Shown here: piece after piece, positions 1 through 7,089 of the stretch
Numbering within the stretch: the first letter of the stretch is position 1
Layout of the letters: each line of letters begins with the position of its first letter
Assembly (NCBI GenBank): GCA_030668425.1
Contig: DAOUTY010000055.1
Location: forward strand, 1-9,285
Source: Chloroflexota bacterium
GTDB lineage: Bacteria > Chloroflexota > Dehalococcoidia > SZUA-161
Direction: 5' to 3'
Length of the DNA: 9,285 nucleotides
Notes under the pieces: model-generated
Seen by the model: only the letters and a program-made list of their open reading frames with translations
Told to the model about the DNA's origin: nothing
Database searches by the model: none
Position numbers and translations under genes: made by a program

Positions 1-159
1 AGACAGGCCGGCCCTGGCCAGGGCCTTATCCATTACCTCAACCGCCGCCTGTTTGGGTAGGTTTTTGTAAGGAAGTATTTCAAACGCAAGGATATCATTG
101 TTTTCAATAATGGCTACTTTTGCCGAACGAATTCCCAAATCACATCCAGCGTATATCAA
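1..159 (-). CDS. BadF/BcrA/HgdC-type activator ATPase, N-terminal fragment
   Basis: Only the first 53 codons are present; the gene continues past the left edge. The protein begins with an ASKHA-fold phosphate-1 loop, G5-x-D7-x-G9-x-x-S12-x-K14. This is the same D/G/K spacing as in activators of 2-hydroxyacyl-CoA dehydratase (HgdC) and in the ATPase subunits of benzoyl-CoA reductase (BadF/BadG, BcrA/BcrD). The end, near residue 45, has the helix 'DKALARAGL', which resembles the segment after the first beta strands in that family. Known members are cytoplasmic, usually bind a [4Fe-4S] cluster between two subunits, and couple ATP hydrolysis to low-potential electron transfer. The cluster cysteines would lie outside the window. 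The start is a TTG: in-frame TAA TAA lies just upstream, and an AGGAGAGA ribosome site (171-178) lies 11 bases away. Other ASKHA kinases remain possible because so little is visible. Confidence 0.62.
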   Translation of the reverse strand, partial: MIYAGCDLGIRSAKVAIIENNDILAFEILPYKNLPKQAAVEVMDKALARAGLS

Positions 160-251
160 CTTTTATTACTTCTCTCCTCTGCCGGACCTTCGTCTGACAA
201 CCATATAGCCAGACAAACTCCAGGCTCACCCAATCCACCGCACCTTTTGGA

Positions 252-280
252 ATTCTACCAGCCGCGTTCGTGGGCGTCAA
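252..280 (-). promoter_or_regulatory. Sigma70-type promoter of the activator ATPase gene
   Basis: Read on the minus strand, TTGACG (280-275) is followed by a 17-base spacer and TAGAAT (257-252). A TG sits two bases before the -10 box, as in extended -10 promoters. The match is 5/6 at both boxes. The predicted start near 245 gives a leader of about 85 bases before the TTG at 159. That leader holds a small 5-bp dyad (192-196 with 210-214). Confidence 0.6.
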
Positions 281-309
281 TGATATATACTGCCCCAGCA
301 CAAAAACTC

Positions 310-338
310 TTGACAAATGGCTACGAATCGTGTAAGAC
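310..338 (+). promoter_or_regulatory. Sigma70-type promoter of the livK-livH-livM unit
   Basis: TTGACA (310-315) matches the -35 consensus fully. It is followed by 17 bases and TAAGAC (333-338), a weak -10 with 3/6 matches. The predicted start near 345 leaves a leader of about 115 bases before livK. It lies back to back with the minus-strand promoter; the two -35 boxes are separated by 29 bases, so one regulator could act on both. Confidence 0.45.
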
Positions 339-460
339 GGTAGCAGTCGAAACGGCTAAGGTGGAATAGTTACACCCCGCCATTGGGGGAAGGGAGGTGA
401 CGGTATCGGATAGAACCGAAGAGAGGTCAAGACTGGAATCAACTAAGGGGGGGTAAGAAT

Positions 461-1750
461 ATGAAAATTGTAAGCAAATTGGCTATTATCCTGTTGATTG
501 CCTGCCTGGTAATGATGGGGGTGAGTTGCGGTGATGAGGAGGAAGCGAATGAGCTAAAGGTAGGCGTAATCGGACCCATGCAGTTCCAGATGGGCGAACA
601 CCACTGGATGGGGGCCACCCTGGCCGCGGATGAGATCAACGCCGCCGGCGGCATACAGGTGGGAGAAGACTCGTACCAGATAAAGCTCGTCCAGGTCGAC
701 TCCAACGAGCTCGTCAGCGTTCCCGATGCCGCAAGTGCGGCGGAGGAAGCGATCAGCGTTGACAATGTCGACGTTTTGATTGGAACAATTAGAAGCGAGG
801 CGGCACTAGCGGTCCAGGAAGTCGCCATGGACTACGAGACCATCTTTATGGTCTGCGGCTCAAGCGAAACAGCAATGAGCGAGAAGGTGGCCGAGGACTA
901 CGACCGCTACAAGTACTGGTTCAGGATCACCCCCGTCAATAATACCGCTCTCGGTAATTTGAACTTCCTGCTCGTCGGTGCGGTCGCTCAGAAGATAGGG
1001 GCTGAGCTGATGATGGCGCCGAAGCTGGCCGTATTCGCCGAGAAAGCATCGTGGACAGAAGCCATAGTGGCCGCCGCGCAGGCCTACCTTCCTCCACAGG
1101 GGATAGAGGTCGTGGGGGTCTGGCAGCCTTCGGACAAGGCCACAGATGTGACCGCCGAGCTGACGGCAATCGAGGCGGCAGGCGCCAACATGATCATGAC
1201 CGCGCTCTCCGGCCCTGTGGGCATACCCTACTCGAGGGCGTGGGAGGAGCTGCAGATACCCGCAGCCTCGGTCGGTATCAATGTGATGGCTCAGGCAGAT
1301 GACTTCTTCGTGAACACGGGCGGATTCGGCAACTACGAGATGACTTTGAACAGCTTAGCTCGTGATGTAGCACTTACGGAGAAGACACTTCCATTTATAG
1401 AGGCATTCATTGCGGAGACGGGAGAGATGCCCACATACAATGCGGGAACCTATGACGCGCTCTACGTCCTGAAAGAAGCAATCGAACGTGCGGACAGCGT
1501 CGACATGGATGACATTGTTGTAGAACTGGAGAATACCGACTACAACAGCGTCGCAGGCCGCATCGTTTTCGACGACAACCACGACGTAACGTGGGGTCCC
1601 GGCTATGTAACAGCCTTGGGTGTCCAGTGGCAGGACGGTGAGCTTAAGGGAGTCTGGCCGCCTGCCGACGGTTCCTGGAACGGCGTAGCCTATGAAGGTA
1701 TTGTAGATTATCAGCTGCCTCCGTGGGTGGTCGAGTTCTGGACTCAATAG
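461..1750 (+). CDS. livK: ABC transporter substrate-binding lipoprotein, LivK type
   Basis: A 429-residue binding protein of the type I periplasmic fold (Peripla_BP_6 / branched-chain amino acid family). It captures ligand outside the membrane and delivers it to LivHM. Residues 1-22 form a lipoprotein signal: K2 and K6, then a hydrophobic core, then GVSC with C23 as the lipidated residue, followed by an acidic DEEE tether. The mature domain opens with 'LKVGVIGPMQ' and 'GATLAADEINAAGGI', the family's first strand and helix. The ligand-pocket region near residues 131-140 reads 'VCGSSETAM', like the Ser/Thr loop of LivK. The C-terminus 'YEGIVDYQLPPWVVEFW' resembles LivK relatives found in anaerobe catabolic clusters. 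It is first in the operon, ahead of two hairpins and the permeases. The ligand is unknown: an amino acid is possible, but the linked acyl-CoA ligase suggests an organic or aromatic acid (inference). Confidence 0.9.
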   Translation: MKIVSKLAIILLIACLVMMGVSCGDEEEANELKVGVIGPMQFQMGEHHWMGATLAADEINAAGGIQVGEDSYQIKLVQVDSNELVSVPDAASAAEEAISVDNVDVLIGTIRSEAALAVQEVAMDYETIFMVCGSSETAMSEKVAEDYDRYKYWFRITPVNNTALGNLNFLLVGAVAQKIGAELMMAPKLAVFAEKASWTEAIVAAAQAYLPPQGIEVVGVWQPSDKATDVTAELTAIEAAGANMIMTALSGPVGIPYSRAWEELQIPAASVGINVMAQADDFFVNTGGFGNYEMTLNSLARDVALTEKTLPFIEAFIAETGEMPTYNAGTYDALYVLKEAIERADSVDMDDIVVELENTDYNSVAGRIVFDDNHDVTWGPGYVTALGVQWQDGELKGVWPPADGSWNGVAYEGIVDYQLPPWVVEFWTQ

Positions 1751-1761
1751 TGCCTGGAAAC

Positions 1762-1786
1762 ATGCAGCCGCAGATACAGGCTGCAT
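1762..1786 (+). repeat. Hairpin just after livK
   Basis: ATGCAGCC (1762-1769) and GGCTGCAT (1779-1786) form an 8-bp perfect stem with a 9-base loop, 11 bases after the livK stop. No T run follows, so it is more likely a 3' mRNA-protecting structure than a classical intrinsic terminator. Confidence 0.55.
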
Positions 1787-1830
1787 CATAAACTGATAAA
1801 GATACAGAAGCAGGTTTGAACTAAGGGTAT

Positions 1831-1861
1831 CCCCTCGGCGAGGGCTTCCCTCGCCGAGGGG
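1831..1861 (+). terminator. Strong 14-bp GC hairpin between livK and livH (attenuator or mRNA stabiliser)
   Basis: CCCCTCGGCGAGGG (1831-1844) pairs perfectly with CCCTCGCCGAGGGG (1848-1861) around the 3-base loop CTT. The following bases, GTATGTACTATAACC, contain no T run, so a standard Rho-independent terminator is not supported. The position between a binding-protein gene and its permease genes fits a partial terminator, or a 3' stabiliser that raises livK mRNA over livHM, as known for other ABC operons. That role is inference. Being self-complementary, it could also act on the opposite strand. Confidence 0.6.
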
Positions 1862-1897
1862 TATGTACTATAACCTGGCTCACGTGCTGGACAATTC

Positions 1898-2770
1898 ATG
1901 GCAGAAAATATAATAGTCTACGGTCTCGTCTGGAGCGGCGTGTACGCCCTGCTGGCAATTGGCTTCTCCCTCATATTCGGGGTGGCACGCATAGTCAACC
2001 TCGCCCACACCGCCTTCTACATGCTGGCCGCCTATCTGATTTTCCATTTGAACACGGCTGCGGGATTAAACGTCTATCTCTCTGTCTTTCTTGCCATCAT
2101 CATAGTCACCATCACAGGGACGCTCAGCTACAGGCTGATTATTGCCCGCATCCGTCAGCACGAGTCTACAACCCTTATCGTGACTATTGCTCTGGCAGTT
2201 ATATTTCAGGAAGCGGTGCTGAAGGGGTTCGGAGGTACTTTTGTCAGCGGCCCCAAACTCATCTCAGGTGAAACGGGGATATTCGGGGTTGGAGTTCTGA
2301 ATCAACACCTCCTCACATTTGGGGTAGTACTCCTGCTTCTGCTGGCTACGTGGGCGTTCCTGATGAAGACCAGGACCGGTGTCGCGATCAGGGCCACAGC
2401 TCAGGACAGGGAAGTGGCCAACCTCATGGGAATAAACGTGCCCGGAATGGAGATGATCACGATGGCAATCTCCGCAGCGCTCGCGGCGATCGCAGGTGCG
2501 CTCGTCGCCCCTCTAGGTGTGCTGACTCCCGGAATGTGGATGCACCCTCTGATAATGATCCTCGCCGTTGTAGTACTCGGAGGCCTGGGGAGCCTCAAAG
2601 GCAGTTTGATAGGGGCATTCATTTTAGGATTCTCCGAGATCCTGGTCGTTTTCCTGGCTCCCTCGGGAGCCTTCCTCAAGACATCAGTAGCCCTGACTAT
2701 CATGCTTATCGTGATAATGATCAAGCCCGAGGGCCTTTTCGGGATAGTCTTCGAGGAAGAGAGAGGATGA
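1898..2770 (+). CDS. livH: ABC transporter permease, LivH type
   Basis: A 290-residue inner-membrane permease of the BPD_transp_2 family, one half of the LivHM translocation channel. The N-terminus 'YGLVWSGVYALLAIGFSLIFGVARIVNLAHTAFYML' is the classic LivH first and second membrane segments. The cytoplasmic coupling loop 'RTGVAIRATAQDREVANLMGINV' (about residues 158-180) is the family's EAA-like contact for the ATPases. The rest is strongly hydrophobic with about eight predicted membrane segments, and the length is normal. The ATG at 1898 is the only start, since an in-frame TAA lies at 1871-1873. Its Shine-Dalgarno site is poor, so translation may be weaker than for livK. It is separated from livK by 147 bases with two hairpins and overlaps livM by four bases (ATGA). 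Confidence 0.93.
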   Translation: MAENIIVYGLVWSGVYALLAIGFSLIFGVARIVNLAHTAFYMLAAYLIFHLNTAAGLNVYLSVFLAIIIVTITGTLSYRLIIARIRQHESTTLIVTIALAVIFQEAVLKGFGGTFVSGPKLISGETGIFGVGVLNQHLLTFGVVLLLLLATWAFLMKTRTGVAIRATAQDREVANLMGINVPGMEMITMAISAALAAIAGALVAPLGVLTPGMWMHPLIMILAVVVLGGLGSLKGSLIGAFILGFSEILVVFLAPSGAFLKTSVALTIMLIVIMIKPEGLFGIVFEEERG

Positions 2771-3819
2771 ACGTACTTTCTACATACCTCTCAAGGTTTT
2801 ATAAATTTTTCACAGGAGAAATATTCGTTCTTCCCAGCAGAACCACAGCCCTGCTCCTCTGCCTTTTTCTTCTGATCTTCCCGCTCATATCGCCAAATGA
2901 TTTCATACTCAGGGTGCTAATTATAGCCAGTATCTATGCTATCTTCGCCGCGAGCTGGGACCTGCTGTCGGGTTTCACCGGCCAGATCAACTTCGGGCAC
3001 GCCATCTTCTTCGGCGTAGCCGCATATACAGCCGGTTTGCTGAACTACAACCTGGGACTGGCGCCCTGGGCTACCATACCGATCGGTGCGCTGGCCGCTG
3101 TACTCGTGGGATTAATCATCGGCATTCCCTGCCTTCGATTGCGGGGAACATACCTTGCCTTTGCCACTCTCGCATTTCCCTTAATCCTTTTAGGTATTAT
3201 ACAGGCCATTCCCAACATCACATATGGCGAACTCGGAATCCCCAGGGTAGACCCTCTGGCCGGGTCACGAGTCGCAACATATTATATTGTCTTTCCCTCA
3301 ATGATCGTCCTGGGATTCATCATGTGGAAGATCGCAGATTCCAAAATAGGTCTCGTCTTCCACGCCATACGGGAGGATGAGGTGACCGCAAGGGCATCGG
3401 GGATAAACACCACGAGGTACAAGCTGCTTGCTTTCTGCTTGAGCGGGCTCTTCGCCGGCATCGCGGGAGGTCTCTATGCGCACTTCGTAAATGCGGGGCC
3501 GTCGACGCTGGAGCTTCTGCTTTCGTTCCAGGTTATCATATGGGCGGTATTCGGAGGCATCGCCACCATCTACGGGCCGATAGCCGGGGTCTTCATCCTC
3601 TACCCGCTTCAAAAGATCGTACTGACCAGATACCTCGGAGTGCCTGCTGAATTAACGATGCTTATATTCGCCTTTATAGTATTGATCGTCCTTTTGTTCA
3701 TGCCGCAGGGCCTTATAACATGGTTGCGGGATAAAACAGAGAAGATATGCCCCAGATGTAAGCTGCAGAATGTAGCTACGCGAAGTGAATGCCGGGTCTG
3801 CACCGCGGAGTTGGACTAG
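2767..3819 (+). CDS. livM: ABC transporter permease, LivM type, with C-terminal zinc-ribbon-like tail
   Basis: A 350-residue inner-membrane permease that pairs with LivH. The start is the ATG in the ATGA overlap with livH, preceded by an AGGAAGAG ribosome site; the reading frame upstream is only livH out of frame. After a hydrophilic N-terminus come membrane segments, then the LivM hallmark 'SGFTGQINFGHAIFFGVAAYTAG'. The ATPase-coupling loop follows: 'IREDEVTARASGINTTRYKLLAF'. The permease ends normally at 'MPQGLITWL'. It is followed by a short basic stretch and a four-cysteine tail, C328-x2-C331-x10-C342-x2-C345, ending five residues later. That spacing matches small zinc-ribbon motifs and is not part of the usual LivM fold. 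By membrane topology the tail should be cytoplasmic, near the ATPases. Its role is unknown. Confidence 0.93.
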   Translation: MNVLSTYLSRFYKFFTGEIFVLPSRTTALLLCLFLLIFPLISPNDFILRVLIIASIYAIFAASWDLLSGFTGQINFGHAIFFGVAAYTAGLLNYNLGLAPWATIPIGALAAVLVGLIIGIPCLRLRGTYLAFATLAFPLILLGIIQAIPNITYGELGIPRVDPLAGSRVATYYIVFPSMIVLGFIMWKIADSKIGLVFHAIREDEVTARASGINTTRYKLLAFCLSGLFAGIAGGLYAHFVNAGPSTLELLLSFQVIIWAVFGGIATIYGPIAGVFILYPLQKIVLTRYLGVPAELTMLIFAFIVLIVLLFMPQGLITWLRDKTEKICPRCKLQNVATRSECRVCTAELD

Positions 3820-3830
3820 TTATATTGAAG

Positions 3831-4580
3831 CTAGAGTCCTAAATAGGTCCTTCTGATTGTCTCGTCCTGCAACAGTTCCTGGCCCGTTCCTTCGGCGATC
3901 ACCCTTCCATGTGAGAGAACGTAGTTTCTGCCGGACAACTCAAACGCCAGACCAACGTCCTGCTCAACCAGCAGCACAGCAATCCCCGAGTCTCTAATAG
4001 CCTTGATACGCTCGAATAATTCGCCTTTTAACCTGGAAGCCAGTCCGGTCGACGGCTCGTCAATACACAGAAGCTTAGGCTGTCCCATCAGCGCCCTCCC
4101 TATAGCCAGCATCTGCCGCTCTCCGCCGGACAAGGTCCCCGATATCTGCTTACCCCTCTCCTTTAGCACCGGGAACAACTGATAGACCTTATCCAGGTTT
4201 CTTCCCGCCTCTCTTTTGTCGTCGCCGAGATAAGCGCCAGCCTTGAGGTTGTCCGCAACCGTCATCTCGGAGAAAACCCTGGCTCTCTCCGGGCAATGAA
4301 TCAAGCCTCTTTTCACAATTTCATGCGCCGCCAGCGTGTCAATCCTCTCTCCGTCAAAGTGAACTGTGCCCTCAAGGGTTATGTCCCCCGCCCTGGTCCC
4401 TTTTAGGTTAGACTTCTCCCACCGAATCAGTCCGGTTACGGCTCTAAGCAGCGTCGATTTGCCCGCGCCGTTCGGGCCGACAAGACTGACCATCTCACCT
4501 TCTTGAACTCCCATGCTCAAATCATTCAGCAGCATGGCGGTTGCGTAACAGACGGTCAGTCCCTTCACTTCAAGAAGCAA
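3831..4580 (-). CDS. livF: ABC transporter ATP-binding protein, LivF type
   Basis: A 249-residue ATPase, one of the two motor subunits of the LivHMGF importer, on the cytoplasmic face of the membrane. Walker A is GPNGAGKST (35-43), the signature is LSGGERQ (150-156), and Walker B is LLCIDE (170-175). The segment 'PERARVFSEMTVADNL' (97-112) is the LivF version of the Q-loop region. At the switch position it has V-E-Q207 instead of histidine, which is normal for LivF. Between the first helix and the strand 'VHFDG' (about 53-71) there is roughly ten residues more than usual. The start is TTG at 4580, one base after the livG stop, with a GGTGGTGAG ribosome site ending five bases upstream. It is the last gene of the ligase-livG-livF operon, and its stop faces the livM stop across 11 bases. 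Confidence 0.92.
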   Translation of the reverse strand: MLLEVKGLTVCYATAMLLNDLSMGVQEGEMVSLVGPNGAGKSTLLRAVTGLIRWEKSNLKGTRAGDITLEGTVHFDGERIDTLAAHEIVKRGLIHCPERARVFSEMTVADNLKAGAYLGDDKREAGRNLDKVYQLFPVLKERGKQISGTLSGGERQMLAIGRALMGQPKLLCIDEPSTGLASRLKGELFERIKAIRDSGIAVLLVEQDVGLAFELSGRNYVLSHGRVIAEGTGQELLQDETIRRTYLGL

Positions 4581-4581
4581 C

Positions 4582-5349
4582 TTAACTCACCACCTTACCT
4601 ATGCAAGCCTCGATCACTCTTTCATCCTTGACTATCTCCTCCGGTACCCCATCTGCGATTAGCTCGCCGAAATCAAGCACGATCACACGATCCACAATCT
4701 TCATAAGCTCCGCCAGCTTGTGTTCGATAATAATCATTGCCGGCCCCTCGCTGTGTAATCTGCCAAACCTGCCTCCCTTATGCAATCTCCGTATCGATTT
4801 CGCCAGCAGATCCGTTTCAGCCGGATTCAAACCGCTGAAAGGCTCGTCGAGCAGGAGGAGCTCGGGGTCGGTGGCGATTGCCCGGGCTATCTCCAGGCGT
4901 CTTAAATCACCATGAGAAAGGCATGAAGCTGGCTCAAGGGCGAGGTCGGAGATACCTACGAACTCCAGCGCATCCATAGCTTTGGCCTCAATCTTCTTTA
5001 CCCATTCCCCGCGCTTCATCGCCCTGGGAGAAAGGCAGGCCACCATGACATTGGCGATAATGGGCAGTCGGCGAAACGGCCTGGTTACCTGGAACGTCCC
5101 CGCGATTCCCTCATTTACGATAGTCCAGGGTTTTACCCTGGTGATATCCCTGCCCCTGAATCTCACCTTGCCGGAATCAGGTCTCAATATACCCGTTATA
5201 AGGCGCAACAGAGTGGTCTTTCCCGCCCCATTTGGACCGATCATGCCGACAACCTCATCCCTGCCGATCTGGAAGCTGACCCCATTGACTGCAGTCAGAC
5301 CGCCAAAGCGCTTGGTAAGATTCTCAACCTCGAAAAAAGGAGGGGTCAC
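4582..5349 (-). CDS. livG: ABC transporter ATP-binding protein, LivG type
   Basis: A 255-residue ATPase that partners LivF. Walker A is GPNGAGKTT (38-46). The Q-loop is 'GTFQVTRPF' with Q87, close to the LivG pattern 'RTFQ.TR.F'. The signature is LSHGD (143-147) followed by LRRLEIARAIA, the degenerate form usual in LivG. Walker B is LLLLDEP (163-169), and the switch is 'IIIEHK' with H209. Residues about 190-202 (KGGRFGRLHSEGP) are longer and more basic than the short 'DEGGITV' linker usual in LivG. The start is GTG at 5349, with GGAGGA five bases upstream (5355-5360). The ligase stop ends two bases before it, so translation is probably coupled. Its partners livH and livM are encoded on the opposite strand. 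Confidence 0.93.
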   Translation of the reverse strand: MTPPFFEVENLTKRFGGLTAVNGVSFQIGRDEVVGMIGPNGAGKTTLLRLITGILRPDSGKVRFRGRDITRVKPWTIVNEGIAGTFQVTRPFRRLPIIANVMVACLSPRAMKRGEWVKKIEAKAMDALEFVGISDLALEPASCLSHGDLRRLEIARAIATDPELLLLDEPFSGLNPAETDLLAKSIRRLHKGGRFGRLHSEGPAMIIIEHKLAELMKIVDRVIVLDFGELIADGVPEEIVKDERVIEACIGKVVS

Positions 5350-5350
5350 C

Positions 5351-7057
5351 TCATTCCTCCTCTAGCTCTTCTCTCAGTTCTCTGTGGGATACCTTCCCCA
5401 CATCGGTCTTCGGTAGCTCACCCCTGAACTCCACGATCTTCGGAACTTTATAATGGGCTAGATTCTCCTCACAGTACTTGACTATCTCCTCTTCAGACAC
5501 CTTCCCCCTCGCCTCGGCTTGGAGAACCACGATCGCCTTGATCAACTGTCCCATCGTGGGATCAGGAACCCCCAGTACCCCCGCCGCCTTGACCTGTGGG
5601 TGCTGGTGCAGAACTTCCTCTATCTCCCGGGCAAAGACCGAATAGCCCTTGTACTTGATCATATCCTTCTTCCTGTCATAGAAGAAGAAGTAACCTTCTT
5701 CGTCCATCCTGACCAGGTCTCCTGTCCTGAACCACGTCTTGCCATCCCGTTCGACCAGGCTTTCCCTTGTATCTTCAGGCCTTTTCCAGTAGCCCTTCAT
5801 AATGTTCGGCCCCTCGATCAGCAGCTCGCCGACTTCCCCAGGGGGAACGTACTCCCCTGTTTCATAGTCAACTATCGCTGCCCCAACGTTCGGTAGCGGG
5901 ACCCCGAACGAACCGACCTTTGGCCTTCCCAGAGGGTTAACGTGAGACACCGCGCTACACTCGGTCAAGCCATAACCCTCGATAATCTTGGCCCCCGTTC
6001 TTCTTTCCCAGTCTTTCACCGTTGACTCATGAAGGGTATCTGCGCCGCTGGTAATGGCCTTGAGCCCCTTCCAGTTGAACCTACCGGTCTTATCGTAATC
6101 CTTGAGGAACTGGTATGCCGTTGGCACGCTGTAGAATGCCGTTGCTCCGTACCTTTCCATGGAAGACAGGACTTCATCGAGGTCAGGCGTGGTAAACAGA
6201 AGCAGGGTTGATCCCAGAACCAACCCGTTGATCATAACCACTACCTGACCATATATATGGTAGAAGGGCAGCAATGCCGGAATGACCTCTTTACCCTCCT
6301 CGATTGTGGGCCAGAAGGCCTGGACCTGCAGCCCGCAGGCGAGCAGATTGTAGTGGGTCAGCACAGCACCCTTGGGCAGGCCCGTGGTTCCTCCGGTATA
6401 GGGGAGGACAGCAATATCTTCCCTGGCGTTGATCTCGACTTTCGGGGGGGTTGGCGGGTATTTCTTTATCAGCTTCTGGAACTGGTGGAAGCCACGGCTT
6501 TCGATAAATTGGGGGCTGGGGACTTCCATCTGCCCGTACCTTCCCAGTACACTTTTCCCCGCCAGTTTCTTCGAGAGAGGAAGGTATTCCGCTACGCTGG
6601 TCAGGATAACATTCTTAAATCCCACCCCCGACCTTTCGACGTTGTCATAAAGGAAATCCTGGCACACGATAGATTCAGCTTCACTATCCTCAACCTGATG
6701 CTTCACCTCTATGCTGGTATAGACAGGGCTGATCGGCGTTAGGATAGCTCCAACCTTGAGCGCGCCGAAATAGGCGATGACGTACTGAGGACTGTTCAGC
6801 AGATAGAGGGCAATCTTATCCCCCTTCCTGATACCCAACTCATGGAGGGCTGTCGCGAATCTGTCTACCTCCTCCCTCAACTTTCCGAAGCTTATCTTAT
6901 TACCGTAGAAAATCAACGCAGCTCTGCTGGAGTATTTACCGGCTACCTCATCAAAGACATCCGGCAAAGAGCGCTCCGGTATTTCAACTGTCGCCGGAAC
7001 ACCTTCAGGATAGAACTTGAGCCATGGCTTTTCGTCGTATCTGGCCTTAGCATCCAT
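5351..7057 (-). CDS. AMP-forming acyl-CoA ligase (synthetase)
   Basis: A 568-residue cytoplasmic enzyme of the ANL superfamily: carboxylate + ATP + CoA to acyl-CoA + AMP + PPi. The phosphate loop is TGGTTGLPKG (221-230), followed by 'AVLTHYNL'. The adenine motif is 'EGYGLTE' (360-366), the ribose-binding motif is RTGDL (444-448), and the hinge is 'DRKKDMIKYKGYSVF' (461-475). The adenylation lysine is K555 in 'LPKTDVGKVSHRE'. All catalytic residues are present, and the length suits medium- or long-chain fatty acyl and aryl ligases. The ATG at 7057 is preferred because CCGGAGG ends six bases upstream; a TTG 36 bases further up falls in the -10 box. It is the first gene of an operon with livG and livF, so it may activate what the transporter brings in (inference). 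Fatty, aromatic or other acid cannot be decided by reading alone. Confidence 0.92.
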   Translation of the reverse strand: MDAKARYDEKPWLKFYPEGVPATVEIPERSLPDVFDEVAGKYSSRAALIFYGNKISFGKLREEVDRFATALHELGIRKGDKIALYLLNSPQYVIAYFGALKVGAILTPISPVYTSIEVKHQVEDSEAESIVCQDFLYDNVERSGVGFKNVILTSVAEYLPLSKKLAGKSVLGRYGQMEVPSPQFIESRGFHQFQKLIKKYPPTPPKVEINAREDIAVLPYTGGTTGLPKGAVLTHYNLLACGLQVQAFWPTIEEGKEVIPALLPFYHIYGQVVVMINGLVLGSTLLLFTTPDLDEVLSSMERYGATAFYSVPTAYQFLKDYDKTGRFNWKGLKAITSGADTLHESTVKDWERRTGAKIIEGYGLTECSAVSHVNPLGRPKVGSFGVPLPNVGAAIVDYETGEYVPPGEVGELLIEGPNIMKGYWKRPEDTRESLVERDGKTWFRTGDLVRMDEEGYFFFYDRKKDMIKYKGYSVFAREIEEVLHQHPQVKAAGVLGVPDPTMGQLIKAIVVLQAEARGKVSEEEIVKYCEENLAHYKVPKIVEFRGELPKTDVGKVSHRELREELEEE

Positions 7058-7063
7058 ATGCGC

Positions 7064-7068
7064 CCTCC
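7064..7068 (-). promoter_or_regulatory. Ribosome binding site of the acyl-CoA ligase
   Basis: GGAGG on the minus strand, six bases before the ATG at 7057. It decides the start in favour of this ATG over the upstream TTG at 7093, which has no such site. Confidence 0.75.
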
Positions 7069-7089
7069 GGTTCACTTTCTGTAGACCAA

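Larger units (their letters stand above)
160..460. other. Divergent intergenic region between activator ATPase and livK
   Basis: About 300 bases without a supportable gene. It holds one promoter for each direction (252-280 minus, 310-338 plus). The plus-strand leader contains an orphan Shine-Dalgarno-like GGAGGTGA (393-400) with no start codon at useful spacing. A seven-G run (447-453) acts as the probable livK ribosome site, 7 bases before the ATG. Short local dyads exist in the leader, but no riboswitch family was recognised. Confidence 0.6.

Noticed and set aside
10..25. Perfect 16-base palindrome GGCCCTGGCCAGGGCC
   Set aside because: It lies inside coding sequence for an Ala/Leu/Arg-rich helix, where GC-rich codons easily make such a palindrome. 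No regulatory context.
1355..1789. Minus-strand open frame of 144 residues opposite livK
   Set aside because: It is a shadow of the livK coding region with no domain; livK is supported by lipobox and fold motifs.
2350..2766. N-terminal extension of the livM frame
   Set aside because: This stretch is the livH coding region read out of frame and gives a charged, low-complexity, non-membrane protein. The ATG at 2767, with its ribosome site and ATGA overlap, is the clear start.
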